Positions 34,936-44,853 of a stretch of DNA of 54,952 nucleotides are shown one piece after another. The translations under genes and the position numbers were made by a program. Positions within the stretch are counted from its first letter, which is position 1. Every line of letters starts with the position of its first letter. The stretch covers positions 1-54,952 of the forward strand of contig JADGAU010000005.1 of NCBI GenBank assembly GCA_015231865.1, written 5' to 3'. The notes under the pieces are model-generated. The model ran no database searches and had not been told where the DNA came from. It saw only the letters and a program-made list of their open reading frames with translations. Source of the stretch: Gammaproteobacteria bacterium (GTDB taxonomy: Bacteria; Pseudomonadota; Gammaproteobacteria; GRL18).

Positions 34936-37900
34936 CTAGTTATCACTATTTGATAAGTTTGGTTTAATCCATTTTGCCATCGTTACTAACATAACTTCAG
35001 GTTTGATTGGTTTTGCAATATGATCATTCATGCCTATGGCTAGAACTTTTTCAATATCCGTTTTCATGGCATTTGCTGTCATCGCAATGATAGGTAGATC
35101 TTTATATTCAACTTGATTCCGTATTTGTCTGGTAGCATCATATCCATCCATAACCGGCATCATACAATCCATTAACACACCATCAAAATTCTGTTTCTTA
35201 AGACAAGTTAATGCTTCTTTACCATTGATTGCGGTTTCAACAGACATTCCATTCATTTTTAATAACTCAATTCCTAGTTCCAGGTTGATTTCATTATCTT
35301 CCACAAGCAAAATTTTGGCACCTTTAAGCTGTTTAATTGCATTTTGATAATTATCTGCTACCGAATCAAATGTATTATCAATTTTAAAGTCTTTCCCATG
35401 TTTTTTCAGTTTAATGGTGAAGTGAAAGGTACTGCCGATATCTTTTTCACTATCTACCCAAATCTCCCCTGCCATTAATTGTATGATGCTCTTGGAAATT
35501 GTTAAGCCCAGTCCGGTACCACCATATTGACGAGTGGTTGAGGTGTCGGCCTGAGTAAATGCATCAAATAAAGAGTTTTGCTGTTCTGGTAACATACCAA
35601 GTCCTTTATCTTGTACAGAAAAATACAAAATTACATTTTGTTCAAGTTCTTCTTTTAGCCTTACATTCAGGGTCACTGTCCCGCCAGAATGAGAAAACTT
35701 AATGGCATTACTGGCCAGGTTAACTAAAATTTGTCCGATACGCAGTGGGTCACCAATAAGGCTTTCTGGAATATTTTTTTCGACATGAACAGATAGCTGT
35801 ACGCCATTTTCTTGTGCCTTTAAATGTATGACATTGATCGTATGCTCAATCACTTGTTTTATTGAAAAGCCAATTTCTTCAAGCTCTAGCTTTCCAGCTT
35901 CTATTTTAGAAAAGTCTAAAATATCATTAATAATACCCAATAGGTTTTCTGCAGAATGATTAGCCTTGGTAATATAATTTTTCTGCTTTTCATCCAGCTC
36001 GGTTTGCAAAGCCAGATGGGTCATACCCATAATCGCATTCATGGGCGTGCGGATTTCATGGCTCATATTGGCCAAAAAGATACTTTTTGTATTGGACAAA
36101 CTCTCCGCTTCTAATTTCGCCTCTGTCAGTGCATTTTCTCTATTTATGTTTTCAGTAATGTCCTGAATGGCGCCATGAGCAGTGACAGGCTTGTACTTAT
36201 CATCAAAATTTAACTCCGCTTTTCCAAGAACCCATTTAATTCCATCTACTGTTATGATTCGATGATGAATATTATATGGTTCACCTTTTAAAGCTAAATT
36301 CCAGGCTTCAATGACATTAGCCAAATCTTCTTTATGAATTTTTGACATGAAAGTATCAAATGAAGGTTCTTGATCTTTCGGTATTCCAAAAATTTTATAC
36401 GTCTCATCAGACCAGCTAAGAATGTTAGTTTTAAAATTATAATGCCAACTACCGACATGAGCTATTGACTCGGCACGTTGCAAAGACTCCGTGCGTTCAT
36501 TAACCAATTGTTCCAGTTGTTTACTATACTCATCGAGTTTACGTTCAGCCTGCTTTCGTTGAGTAACATCTCTATCCGTACCTCGATAACCAAGTAACTG
36601 ACCATTATCATCAAAAATCGGCTTACCGCTAGTTTCAAATATAACCTCTCGCCCCTCTTTGCTTAAATTGATATTTTCTATGTTTGTAAAGGCTCGCCTA
36701 TTAATAATAATATCAGAAAAAATTTCAGCAACTCGTTTAGCTTCATCAGGCAACATAAAATCATAGGGAGTCTTGCCAATAATTTCTTCGACTTTATATC
36801 CAAGCAAATTATTGCTATCTTCAGTAACGAAGGTATATTTACCCTCCGTATCAATTTCCCAAACCCAGTCATTTGTGCTTTCGCTAATATCACGAAAACG
36901 TTGTTCACTTTTTCGAAGTTGATCCTCAACAGCGATTTTTTCAGTTATGTCTTCAGAAATACCCAATAGATAAACTGGATTACCATGCTCATCATGAATT
37001 GCAACTTTACGGGTATGCAATAATTTTTTCCCATTGGGTGTCTCTATAGGCTCTTGCGCTATATCTTTAATTTTTCCAGAGGCTAAAACAGCTCTGTCAT
37101 TTTTGGTAAAAAAGTCTGCCTGTGCTTTAGGAAAAAAGTCATAATCATTTTTTCCTAAAAGTTGTTCTCGATTGACGCCTAATAACTGTTCGCCAGCCTG
37201 GTTAAATCGAACAAAGCTCAGGTTTTTAATTTCTTTTACAAATACCATCAATGGAATGGTATCAATTAATACATTTAATTCTTTTTCGCGTGCTTTTAAA
37301 TCATCATTTGCTTTTTTTATGGTCCTTGTTTGCTCTCGAACCTGTTTTCGTAAAATAACGATAAAAACAACAAATATCAGACTAATAATAACCACTATCA
37401 TAAATGCTTTTAATAGCCACTTGCGCATGCCCGTTATAGGGCCTACTCCCCCAATGGCCTCGTTAACTGCCTGGTGGTATATAGAATTATTATCTTGTAT
37501 CAGCATTTTCATGTGTTTATCTAATGCTTCAATCAGTAAGGGTGTTTTTAAACTTGTTTTATTGAAGGCAAAACGAACCTTAACAGGAGCAAAGACGATG
37601 GCGCTTTTTTGCAACTGAAATTTTGCGCCATAGACAGCCCCTACAAGACGGTTTACAACTGCCGCATCGACTTTACCCTCTTTGACTGCGAGCATGGCAC
37701 TTTTATAATTTTCAACAATGACAAATTGATTTTTTAAAGCAAACTTTTCGTCAAGGCTCATTATCCCTTCCGGTCCGGTTGAGAAAATACCTTTATTTAA
37801 AGTTGCAATACGTTTTTCTTTTAAATCTAGTAAGGAATGTATAGGCGTATTCTGTTGTGTGTAAACCTCAGCCCAGTTATTGAAAACGTCAATAGCGTTA

Positions 37901-38244
37901 TAGGCATATAATTTTTTTCTCTGTTCCGATACGGCTGTTGATAGAAGCAGATCAATTTCACCCTTTTCCAGTTTTTTTCTAAGCGCACTAAAACTATCTT
38001 TAACATAGACTAGATCCCAGTTCTCCTGCGCTGCAGCATATTCAATAACAGCAACAAAAATACCGGCAGGACTGCCTGATTTATCGTAATAACACATGGG
38101 TTTGTTATCAAAAATACCGACTCGAACCTTTTGCTTAACCTGTGCCATTACGGAACTTATTATGAGGAAATTAGTAAAAACCATAATAACAATTAAATTT
38201 AAAAGCTTAGCTTTGACAAAAGTATTTGTTAATTTTAGAGGCAT
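34936..38244 (-). CDS. Very large hybrid sensor kinase: SBP_bac_3-TM-PAS-PAS-PAS-HisKA-HATPase-REC
   Basis: This 1102-residue protein has a signal/membrane segment (about 13-34) and a periplasmic amino-acid-binding-like domain (about 38-265; VRVGIFDNKPMCYYDKSGSP, GEIDLLLSTAVSEQRKK). A membrane span (about 280-300) and three PAS domains (about 325-440, 450-570, 600-710) follow, then HisKA (NMSHEIRTPMNAIMG), HATPase (GLGM, YGGTGLGLTIS) and a receiver with ILLVEDNEINLELG and MDCMMPVMDGYDATR. It is BvgS-like in sensor type, with one binding domain. It lies upstream of the PhnD-type kinase on the same strand, separated by 80 bases, but no separate output regulator is evident. Confidence 0.93.
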   Translation of the reverse strand: MPLKLTNTFVKAKLLNLIVIMVFTNFLIISSVMAQVKQKVRVGIFDNKPMCYYDKSGSPAGIFVAVIEYAAAQENWDLVYVKDSFSALRKKLEKGEIDLLLSTAVSEQRKKLYAYNAIDVFNNWAEVYTQQNTPIHSLLDLKEKRIATLNKGIFSTGPEGIMSLDEKFALKNQFVIVENYKSAMLAVKEGKVDAAVVNRLVGAVYGAKFQLQKSAIVFAPVKVRFAFNKTSLKTPLLIEALDKHMKMLIQDNNSIYHQAVNEAIGGVGPITGMRKWLLKAFMIVVIISLIFVVFIVILRKQVREQTRTIKKANDDLKAREKELNVLIDTIPLMVFVKEIKNLSFVRFNQAGEQLLGVNREQLLGKNDYDFFPKAQADFFTKNDRAVLASGKIKDIAQEPIETPNGKKLLHTRKVAIHDEHGNPVYLLGISEDITEKIAVEDQLRKSEQRFRDISESTNDWVWEIDTEGKYTFVTEDSNNLLGYKVEEIIGKTPYDFMLPDEAKRVAEIFSDIIINRRAFTNIENINLSKEGREVIFETSGKPIFDDNGQLLGYRGTDRDVTQRKQAERKLDEYSKQLEQLVNERTESLQRAESIAHVGSWHYNFKTNILSWSDETYKIFGIPKDQEPSFDTFMSKIHKEDLANVIEAWNLALKGEPYNIHHRIITVDGIKWVLGKAELNFDDKYKPVTAHGAIQDITENINRENALTEAKLEAESLSNTKSIFLANMSHEIRTPMNAIMGMTHLALQTELDEKQKNYITKANHSAENLLGIINDILDFSKIEAGKLELEEIGFSIKQVIEHTINVIHLKAQENGVQLSVHVEKNIPESLIGDPLRIGQILVNLASNAIKFSHSGGTVTLNVRLKEELEQNVILYFSVQDKGLGMLPEQQNSLFDAFTQADTSTTRQYGGTGLGLTISKSIIQLMAGEIWVDSEKDIGSTFHFTIKLKKHGKDFKIDNTFDSVADNYQNAIKQLKGAKILLVEDNEINLELGIELLKMNGMSVETAINGKEALTCLKKQNFDGVLMDCMMPVMDGYDATRQIRNQVEYKDLPIIAMTANAMKTDIEKVLAIGMNDHIAKPIKPEVMLVTMAKWIKPNLSNSDN

Positions 38245-38315
38245 AAGTTTAGTTTGATTTTGAGCATTAAAAATTACGTTTCAAATTTACCACATAAAGC
38301 AATGAATGTCAGGAG

Positions 38316-38360
38316 TTTAGTCCACTACTATTTAGTCAACTACTATTTAGTCAACTACCA
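38316..38360. repeat. Three tandem 15-bp repeats (TTTAGTCAACTACTA)
   Basis: Units at 38316-38330, 38331-38345 and 38346-38360 differ by one base each from the middle unit. They lie in the 250-base gap upstream of the large kinase, followed by TATACTCCTGATATTT, a sequence similar to the interiors or ends of the palindromic elements at 21785-21880 and 28933-29035. Confidence 0.9.
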
Positions 38361-38494
38361 TGTATACTCCTGATATTTCGGCAAAAGTAGCGTCTGTTAA
38401 GGCAAATGCTGCGAGGCTTTTATATTATTGCGATGATAAATAGGTAAGACTTGTTATTGAATTGTTGGCTATGTTCCATTTGTGTATTGATATA

Positions 38495-39007
38495 TTAATA
38501 ACGCCTGTCTAAATTGACTTGCAACCAAGTAGTACCTAAATCAGAAAACTCTGTCGGTCTGCTATAAAGATTTTTTCCCATACGAATTTGTATTTTATTA
38601 TAGTTTAGAAATCTTGCTATCATACGGAATCTGCTAATATGACCTTCATTATTGATAATAACATCAAGATGAACAGGATTTTTCCCTGAATCGACTGCCC
38701 AGTTTACTGTCCTGTAATCGTCTTTACCGCCAATTAATTTATTGCCCTGATACATAATCACTCTATTATTTTTCATAAATTGAAAAAAAACATTTTTTCC
38801 ATGATTATTAATACCCGTCCATTTACCAATCAGCTTTTCCTTAAAGGTTTTCCTTTTAACTGGCCGTTTTTTTATAATATCCGGCTTAGGTTTTTCAATA
38901 ATGGGTTCAACTTTATCAGTACTACAAGATGATAAAAGAACCAGCATTAAAATAATATTAAAACCAAGAATATATTTAATAAGCCGAAACTTAGAAAGAT
39001 AATTCAT
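38495..39007 (-). CDS. Hypothetical lipoprotein, 170 aa
   Basis: The N-terminus has a long signal with lipobox (LMLVLLSSC, Cys about residue 28), then a basic Pro/Lys linker (KPKPDIIKKRPVKRKTFKE) and a beta-rich C-terminal domain (LIGKWTGINNHGKNVFFQFMKNN, VNWAVDSGKNPVHLDVII). That domain recalls lipocalin-like 'GKW' proteins that describe cost or stress outputs, but I cannot assign a family. The start region is duplicated: an exact 17-bp tandem repeat creates an upstream ATG with a six-codon frame (MNYLSK) whose TGA overlaps this ATG. Confidence 0.7.
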   Translation of the reverse strand: MNYLSKFRLIKYILGFNIILMLVLLSSCSTDKVEPIIEKPKPDIIKKRPVKRKTFKEKLIGKWTGINNHGKNVFFQFMKNNRVIMYQGNKLIGGKDDYRTVNWAVDSGKNPVHLDVIINNEGHISRFRMIARFLNYNKIQIRMGKNLYSRPTEFSDLGTTWLQVNLDRRY

Positions 39008-39024
39008 TTAGAAAGATAATTCAT
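38991..39024. repeat. Exact 17-bp tandem duplication over the lipoprotein start codon
   Basis: TTAGAAAGATAATTCAT occurs at 38991-39007 and again at 39008-39024. Each copy carries an ATG on the minus strand, so the gene has two identical start regions. Confidence 0.95.
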
Positions 39025-39095
39025 CGTTAATTTATTGTTCAAAGGCCAAAAATAAAAGCACCGCTTACAATACTGTTTTCTTGCACGAGTATAAT

Positions 39096-40868
39096 TTATT
39101 TTTTTGGTGCGTAAATATCGGTACAACTACCCTCTGCCACTTCTGTTGCAAAATTTAGTGTTTCTGATAAAGTTGGATGCGGGTGAATAGTTAATGCAAT
39201 ATCATCCATTTCTGCCCCCATTTCAATAGCTAAAGCAGCTTCTGCAATTAATTCACCGGCATTTTTACCCACAATACCCGCGCCTAACATTTGATGGCTA
39301 TTTTTATCATACAATGTTTTGGTCATGCCGCCATCAGCACCCACTGACAATGCTCTGCCGCTAGCTGCCCATGGAAAAGTACCTTTCTCATATTCAACAC
39401 CAGCATCTTTTAATTGTTCTTCGGTTTGACCACACCAGGCAATTTCCGGGTTAGTATAAGCAACCGATGGAATGGTTCTGGCGTCAAAATAGCGTTTATG
39501 GCCACAAATAACTTCTGCTGCAACCTTTGCTTCATGTGTTGCTTTATGCGCTAACATCGGCTGACCAACAATATCGCCAATCGCATAAATGTGATCAACA
39601 TTAGTTTTTTGCTGTTTATCTACTTCAATAAAGCCATGATCATTAACAATAACACCGGCTTTATCCGCATCTATTTTTTTACCATTAGGTGAGCGACCAA
39701 TTGCAACTAACACATGATCAAAGGTATCTTGTTCTGGCACTTTTCCTTTGTTTTTCTTAGAAGCACTGCCATCGAATGAACATACCAGACCATCATCTGT
39801 TGGCTCGATTGCGGTAACCATGGTATTTAGATAAATATTGGCATAGCGTTTTTTAAGTGTTCGCTCAAATCCTCTCAAAAGATCACGATCAGCCCCTGGA
39901 ATTAATCCGGGACCTAATTCAACCACGGTAATTTCTGCCCCTAGCTCCTGATAAACTGTGGCCATTTCTAAACCAATAATACCGCCACCGACAACTAATA
40001 ATCGTTTTGGAACAGTATTAATTTCCAATGCATCGGTAGAATCCCAAACTCGTTTATCTTGCCAGGGGATAAATGGTAATTTAGTGACTGATGAACCAGC
40101 CGCAATAATACATTGTTCAAAGCCTACTACCTGTACGTTCCCTTCACTATCAACAACTTCAATAGAATGATCAGAGGTAAATTTGCCATAGCCATTGACT
40201 ATTTTAACTTTACGTTGCTTGGCTAATTGCTTTAAACCGCCAGTTAATTTGCCAACAACTTTTTCCTTGTGTTGGCGCAGCCTATCTATATCAATATCTG
40301 GTGAATTAAAGCTAACCCCTAATTCCGAAAACTCTTTTGCTTCATGCATGACTTCTGCAACATGTAAGAGCGCTTTTGATGGAATACAGCCGACATTAAG
40401 ACAGACACCACCAATATTGTCGAACTTTTCAATTAAAATGACTTCTTTACCTAAATCAGCGGCTCTAAAGGCTGCTGTATAACCACCAGGCCCAGAACCT
40501 AATACCACAACCTGGGCACTAACATCAGCCTGACCTGAATATTGACTTGCTGCTGGTGCTACTTGTGCTTTTTTGGGTTCATCAACAGATTTTTTTTGCT
40601 CTTTCGTTTCGGGAGTAGTTACGGCTTCAGCACTGGCTTCAATTTCTATAATATCGCTACCTTCAGAAACTTTATCGCCTATTGCAACAAGTATTTCAGT
40701 AACCTTACCTGTTTGACTAGCAGGAATTTCCATACTAGCTTTATCAGACTCAACCGTAATTAATGAGTCATCAACTTTAATTGTATCACCCACCGAAACC
40801 ATTAATTCAATGACTTCAACCTCATCAAAATCCCCGATATCAGGAACTGTTAATTTAACTTTACTCAT
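39096..40868 (-). CDS. lpdA: Dihydrolipoyl dehydrogenase (E3) with N-terminal lipoyl domain
   Basis: The 590-residue protein begins with a lipoyl domain (about 1-80; lipoyl Lys in VESDKASMEIPAS) joined by an Ala/Glu/Lys linker to a full E3 flavoprotein. The E3 part has VVLGSGPGGYTAAFRAADLGK, the redox disulfide GGVCLNVGCIPSKALLHV, the NAD site LVVGGGIIGLEMA, and the catalytic pair near HPHPTLSETL. It reoxidises dihydrolipoyl groups of the pyruvate dehydrogenase complex. The lipoyl-E3 fusion is common in part of the gammaproteobacteria and betaproteobacteria. It is the third gene of aceE-aceF-lpdA. Confidence 0.97.
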   Translation of the reverse strand: MSKVKLTVPDIGDFDEVEVIELMVSVGDTIKVDDSLITVESDKASMEIPASQTGKVTEILVAIGDKVSEGSDIIEIEASAEAVTTPETKEQKKSVDEPKKAQVAPAASQYSGQADVSAQVVVLGSGPGGYTAAFRAADLGKEVILIEKFDNIGGVCLNVGCIPSKALLHVAEVMHEAKEFSELGVSFNSPDIDIDRLRQHKEKVVGKLTGGLKQLAKQRKVKIVNGYGKFTSDHSIEVVDSEGNVQVVGFEQCIIAAGSSVTKLPFIPWQDKRVWDSTDALEINTVPKRLLVVGGGIIGLEMATVYQELGAEITVVELGPGLIPGADRDLLRGFERTLKKRYANIYLNTMVTAIEPTDDGLVCSFDGSASKKNKGKVPEQDTFDHVLVAIGRSPNGKKIDADKAGVIVNDHGFIEVDKQQKTNVDHIYAIGDIVGQPMLAHKATHEAKVAAEVICGHKRYFDARTIPSVAYTNPEIAWCGQTEEQLKDAGVEYEKGTFPWAASGRALSVGADGGMTKTLYDKNSHQMLGAGIVGKNAGELIAEAALAIEMGAEMDDIALTIHPHPTLSETLNFATEVAEGSCTDIYAPKK

Positions 40869-40881
40869 TTATATACTCCTA

Positions 40882-42180
40882 CTAAATTAACAATTCACGA
40901 ATATCACTTAAGATTCGGCTTAAATAAGAGGTGAATGCAGCACCTTCTGCACCATCAATAACCCGGTGATCATAGGATAAAGATAAAGGACACATAAGAC
41001 GAGGCTCAAACTCCTGTCCATTCCAGAGAGGGCTCATTTTCGCTTTTGACACACCTAAAATTGCAACTTCCGGAGCATTAATAATTGGTGTAAATTTGGT
41101 CCCTCCAATACCGCCAAGACTGGAAATAGTAAAACAACCGCCTTGCATATCACCTGGAGAAAGCTTTTTATCTCTAGCTTTTTTAGCGGCTTCAGAAACA
41201 TCCTTAGCCAATTCACCTAAGCTCTTTTTATCAACATCTCGGACAATTGGAACAACTAAACCATCAGCAGTTGCTACTGCAACCCCAATATGACAATATT
41301 TCTTTTGAATTAACTCATGCCCATCTATCGATAATGAGGTATTAAATCTTGGGAATTTCTTTAAACCTAACGAAACTGCTTTTAGTAAAAACGCAACCAT
41401 GGTTAATTTAAATCCCTGGTCAGCATAATCAACATTTGCTTTTTTTCTAAATTCTTCTAAATCAGAAATATCCGCTTCATCAAACTGTGTTACATGCGGT
41501 ATATTAACCCAGTTTCGGTGCATGATTTTACCAGTCAACTTATTAATATTGTTAAGTTTTAAGTTCTCAACCTCACCCCATTGACTAAAATCAATTTCAG
41601 GCATTGGTTCAACACCTAGTGCGGCACCTGAAGATACCGGATCGGGACGGCTTAATCTTTGTTTTATATATGACTTAACATCTTCTTTGGTAATACGTCC
41701 ATTTCGACCACTGCCTTTGACTTTTGACAGATCTGCGCCTAATTCACGGGCAAACTTTCTTACCGATGGCGAAGCATGTGATTTAATAAACGCTTCTGAA
41801 TTAATATGTTTGGTTGGCGATGGTTTTGGTTCAATAGGTTTTGGTGGCTCTACCTTTTCTAACACTGGTTCAGGTTCTGGCTCAGGTTTAGGTGGCCTGG
41901 TAGCTGACATTAAGGCACTGACTTCTTTTGCCGTTTGCTCGTGAACTTCAGCTGCATCAATCGTTAGAATAACACTTCCTTCGCTAACCATATCACCAAT
42001 ATTTATTTTAATATCTTTTACCAAGCCTGCGTGACTGCTTGGTATTTCCATACTGGCTTTGTCAGATTCTACGGTAATTAATGAATCGTCTACAGCAATC
42101 GTATCACCAGCAGCGACCATTACCTCAATGACTTCAACTTCATCAAAATCACCAATATCGGGTACTTTAACTTCAATCAT
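40882..42180 (-). CDS. aceF: Pyruvate dehydrogenase E2, dihydrolipoamide acetyltransferase
   Basis: E2 forms the core of pyruvate dehydrogenase and passes acetyl groups to CoA. The 432-residue protein has one lipoyl domain (Lys in ESDKASMEIPSS), a Pro/Glu linker (KPEPEPEPVLEKVEPPKP), an E1/E3-binding domain (ASPSVRKFARELGADLSKVK, RITKEDV), and the catalytic domain ending in LSLSYDHRVIDGAEGA with the catalytic His. E. coli AceF has three lipoyl domains; one here is normal where E3 carries its own. It lies 13 bases upstream of lpdA, behind aceE. Confidence 0.97.
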   Translation of the reverse strand: MIEVKVPDIGDFDEVEVIEVMVAAGDTIAVDDSLITVESDKASMEIPSSHAGLVKDIKINIGDMVSEGSVILTIDAAEVHEQTAKEVSALMSATRPPKPEPEPEPVLEKVEPPKPIEPKPSPTKHINSEAFIKSHASPSVRKFARELGADLSKVKGSGRNGRITKEDVKSYIKQRLSRPDPVSSGAALGVEPMPEIDFSQWGEVENLKLNNINKLTGKIMHRNWVNIPHVTQFDEADISDLEEFRKKANVDYADQGFKLTMVAFLLKAVSLGLKKFPRFNTSLSIDGHELIQKKYCHIGVAVATADGLVVPIVRDVDKKSLGELAKDVSEAAKKARDKKLSPGDMQGGCFTISSLGGIGGTKFTPIINAPEVAILGVSKAKMSPLWNGQEFEPRLMCPLSLSYDHRVIDGAEGAAFTSYLSRILSDIRELLI

Positions 42181-42192
42181 TGTAGCTACTCC

Positions 42193-44853
42193 TTATGCCT
42201 TTGCCGGGTTTAGTTTTTCACTGTCGATACCATATTTTTTTATCGCATCTTCAACTTTAACCGCAGCAATTTGCCCTTCGTCAGCGAGTGCTTTCAGAGA
42301 TGCTACAACGATATTAACTGCATTTACTTCAAAATGTTTACGTAACTGAGCACGGGTATCTGAACGTCCAAAGCCATCAGTCCCTAAAACTTCATAACGC
42401 ATTGGAACCCACTTTCTGATTTGCTCAGCATAAGCTTTAATATAGTCAGTTGCTGCAATCACCGGACCACGACGATCTTTTAACGATTTTTCCACATAAG
42501 ACACTTTAGATTCTTTTAATGGATGTAGACGGTTCCAACGATCAATATCCTGAGCTTCTCGAGTTAATTCGTTAAAACTGGTAACACTCCAGACATCTGC
42601 ATCAATTGACCAGTGTTTGTCTAATAATCTTGCCGCTTCAATTACTTCTCTTAAAATTGTACCAGAACCCATTAGTTGAACTTTCTTCCGGCGTTTACCA
42701 CCACCTTGTAATAAATACATTCCTTTAATAATGCCTTCCTCAGAATCTTTTGGCATTTCAGGGTGACTATAGTTTTCATTCATAATAGTGATGTAATAAA
42801 AAACATTTTCCTGTTCTTTATTCATACGACGCATACCATCCTGAATAATAACGGCTAATTCATAAGAAAACGTTGGATCGTAAGAAACACAGTTTGGAAT
42901 CGTAGCTGCCATCAGATGTGAATGTCCATCCTGATGCTGTAAACCTTCACCAGCTAAAGTAGTACGACCTGCGGTTGCCCCCATTAAGAATCCACGTGCC
43001 TGAATATCACCGGCTAACCAGGCCAAATCACCAATACGCTGGAAACCAAACATAGAATAGAAGATATAAAATGGAATCATATTCACATTATGTGAACTAT
43101 AAGCGGTTGCTGCAGCTAACCATGAAGACATAGAGCCTGCTTCATTAATACCTTCTTCCAGAATTTGCCCAGACAAATCTTCCTTATAGAACATGACCTG
43201 TTCTTTATCCTGCGGCGTATATAATTGCCCGACTGAAGAGTAGATCCCCAATTGTCTAAACATTCCTTCCATACCAAAAGTTCGCGCTTCATCTGGAACG
43301 ATAGGTACAGCATATTTCCCAATCTTCTTATCTCTACTGATTAAGGTAAGCAAGCGCACAAATACCATTGTGGTCGACATTTCTTTTTCGCCGGTACTTT
43401 TTAGCATCGGTTCAAAGATTGATAAGTCTGGCGTTTCAAGAGGTGCAGCGAGTCTTTGTCTAACAGGGAAAGCGCCGCCAAGTTCTTTACGTCTTTCCAT
43501 CATATATTTATATTCTTCACTATCAAAACCTGGGTGATAGTATTCTGCTCGCCCTGCCTGTTCATCAGTTAGTGGAATATTGAAACGATTTTTATAGGCA
43601 ATCATTTCACTCTCATCCAGTTTTTTCTGTGAGTGGGTACGCATCTGGCCTTCACCAGCAGACCCCATACCATAACCTTTCACTGTATGAGTTAAGATGA
43701 CTACGGGCTGATCAACGGTTTGCGAAGCTTCATGATAGGCCGCATAAACTTTATGTGGATCATGTCCCCCTCGATTCAAACGCCAGATATCATCATCAGA
43801 CATCGTTGAAACCATCGCTAATAATTCAGGGTACTTACCAAAGAAGTGTTCTCTAACATAAGCACCATCTTTTGATTTATAGTTCTGATATTCACCATCC
43901 ACACATTCCATCATGCGTCGCTGTAATAAACCATCTTTGTCTTTTGCTAACAATGGATCCCAATAACTACCCCAGATAACCTTTATAACTTTCCAGCCTA
44001 CGCCACGAAAGACGGATTCTAATTCCTGAATGATTTTGCCATTGCCACGAACAGGACCATCAAGGCGTTGTAAATTACAATTAATTACCCAGGTCAGATT
44101 ATCCAGTTTTTCACGAGCAGCCAGAGAGATAGAACCTAAAGATTCAGGCTCATCTGTTTCACCGTCACCAAGGAAAGCCCATACTTTACGACCACGTGTA
44201 TCAGACAGTCCACGATCATGTAGATACTTCATAAAACGAGCCTGATAGATCGATTGTATGGGACCAAGGCCCATTGATACCGTCGGGAACTGCCAGAAGT
44301 CAGGCATTAACCAGGGATGTGGGTAGGATGATAATCCTTTACCATCAACTTCCTGACGGAAATTATCAAGTTCTTCTTCTGATAAACGGCCTTCTAAAAA
44401 TGCTCTGGCATAAACCCCCGGTGCTGAATGGCCCTGGAAATAAACCAAATCACCGGGATGATCGTGAGTACCCGCATTAAAGAAATAATTGAATCCCGTA
44501 TCATATAGTGTAGAGGCCGATGCAAAACTAGCAATATGCCCCCCTAATTCTGTTGATTTACGATTAGCTTTAACAACCATGGCCGCTGCATTCCAACGAG
44601 TAAATGAACGGATTTTATGTTCCATCTCTACATGCCCCGGGATTTTAGCTTCCAGATGAGGCGGAATTGTATTTACATAAGCAGTATTGGAAGAATGTGG
44701 CAGGTGTAGTCCTGAACGCCTAACCGAATCAATCATTTGCTCAATGATAAAATGAGCCCGCTCAGGCCCATCGTTATCCAAAACACTTTCTAGTGCCTCT
44801 AACCATTCTTGCGTTTCTTGTGCGTCAATATCATTTTGTTGAATATTATTCAT
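42193..44853 (-). CDS. aceE: Pyruvate dehydrogenase E1 (homodimeric type)
   Basis: AceE decarboxylates pyruvate with thiamine diphosphate and acetylates the E2 lipoyl group. The 886-residue length and content match the E. coli homodimeric type: FFNAGTHDHPGDLVYFQGHSAPGVY (first 20 bases of that region suffice for recognition), the ThDP motif WAFLGDGETDEPESLGS ending in INCN, VKGYGMGSAGEG, and LAGEGLQHQDGHSHL. It starts the aceE-aceF-lpdA operon; the 350 bases upstream should hold the promoter. Confidence 0.97.
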   Translation of the reverse strand: MNNIQQNDIDAQETQEWLEALESVLDNDGPERAHFIIEQMIDSVRRSGLHLPHSSNTAYVNTIPPHLEAKIPGHVEMEHKIRSFTRWNAAAMVVKANRKSTELGGHIASFASASTLYDTGFNYFFNAGTHDHPGDLVYFQGHSAPGVYARAFLEGRLSEEELDNFRQEVDGKGLSSYPHPWLMPDFWQFPTVSMGLGPIQSIYQARFMKYLHDRGLSDTRGRKVWAFLGDGETDEPESLGSISLAAREKLDNLTWVINCNLQRLDGPVRGNGKIIQELESVFRGVGWKVIKVIWGSYWDPLLAKDKDGLLQRRMMECVDGEYQNYKSKDGAYVREHFFGKYPELLAMVSTMSDDDIWRLNRGGHDPHKVYAAYHEASQTVDQPVVILTHTVKGYGMGSAGEGQMRTHSQKKLDESEMIAYKNRFNIPLTDEQAGRAEYYHPGFDSEEYKYMMERRKELGGAFPVRQRLAAPLETPDLSIFEPMLKSTGEKEMSTTMVFVRLLTLISRDKKIGKYAVPIVPDEARTFGMEGMFRQLGIYSSVGQLYTPQDKEQVMFYKEDLSGQILEEGINEAGSMSSWLAAATAYSSHNVNMIPFYIFYSMFGFQRIGDLAWLAGDIQARGFLMGATAGRTTLAGEGLQHQDGHSHLMAATIPNCVSYDPTFSYELAVIIQDGMRRMNKEQENVFYYITIMNENYSHPEMPKDSEEGIIKGMYLLQGGGKRRKKVQLMGSGTILREVIEAARLLDKHWSIDADVWSVTSFNELTREAQDIDRWNRLHPLKESKVSYVEKSLKDRRGPVIAATDYIKAYAEQIRKWVPMRYEVLGTDGFGRSDTRAQLRKHFEVNAVNIVVASLKALADEGQIAAVKVEDAIKKYGIDSEKLNPAKA

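Noticed and set aside
43116-44480. Short frames on both strands within aceE
   Set aside because: They lie inside an unbroken, strongly conserved E1 gene and show no family features.
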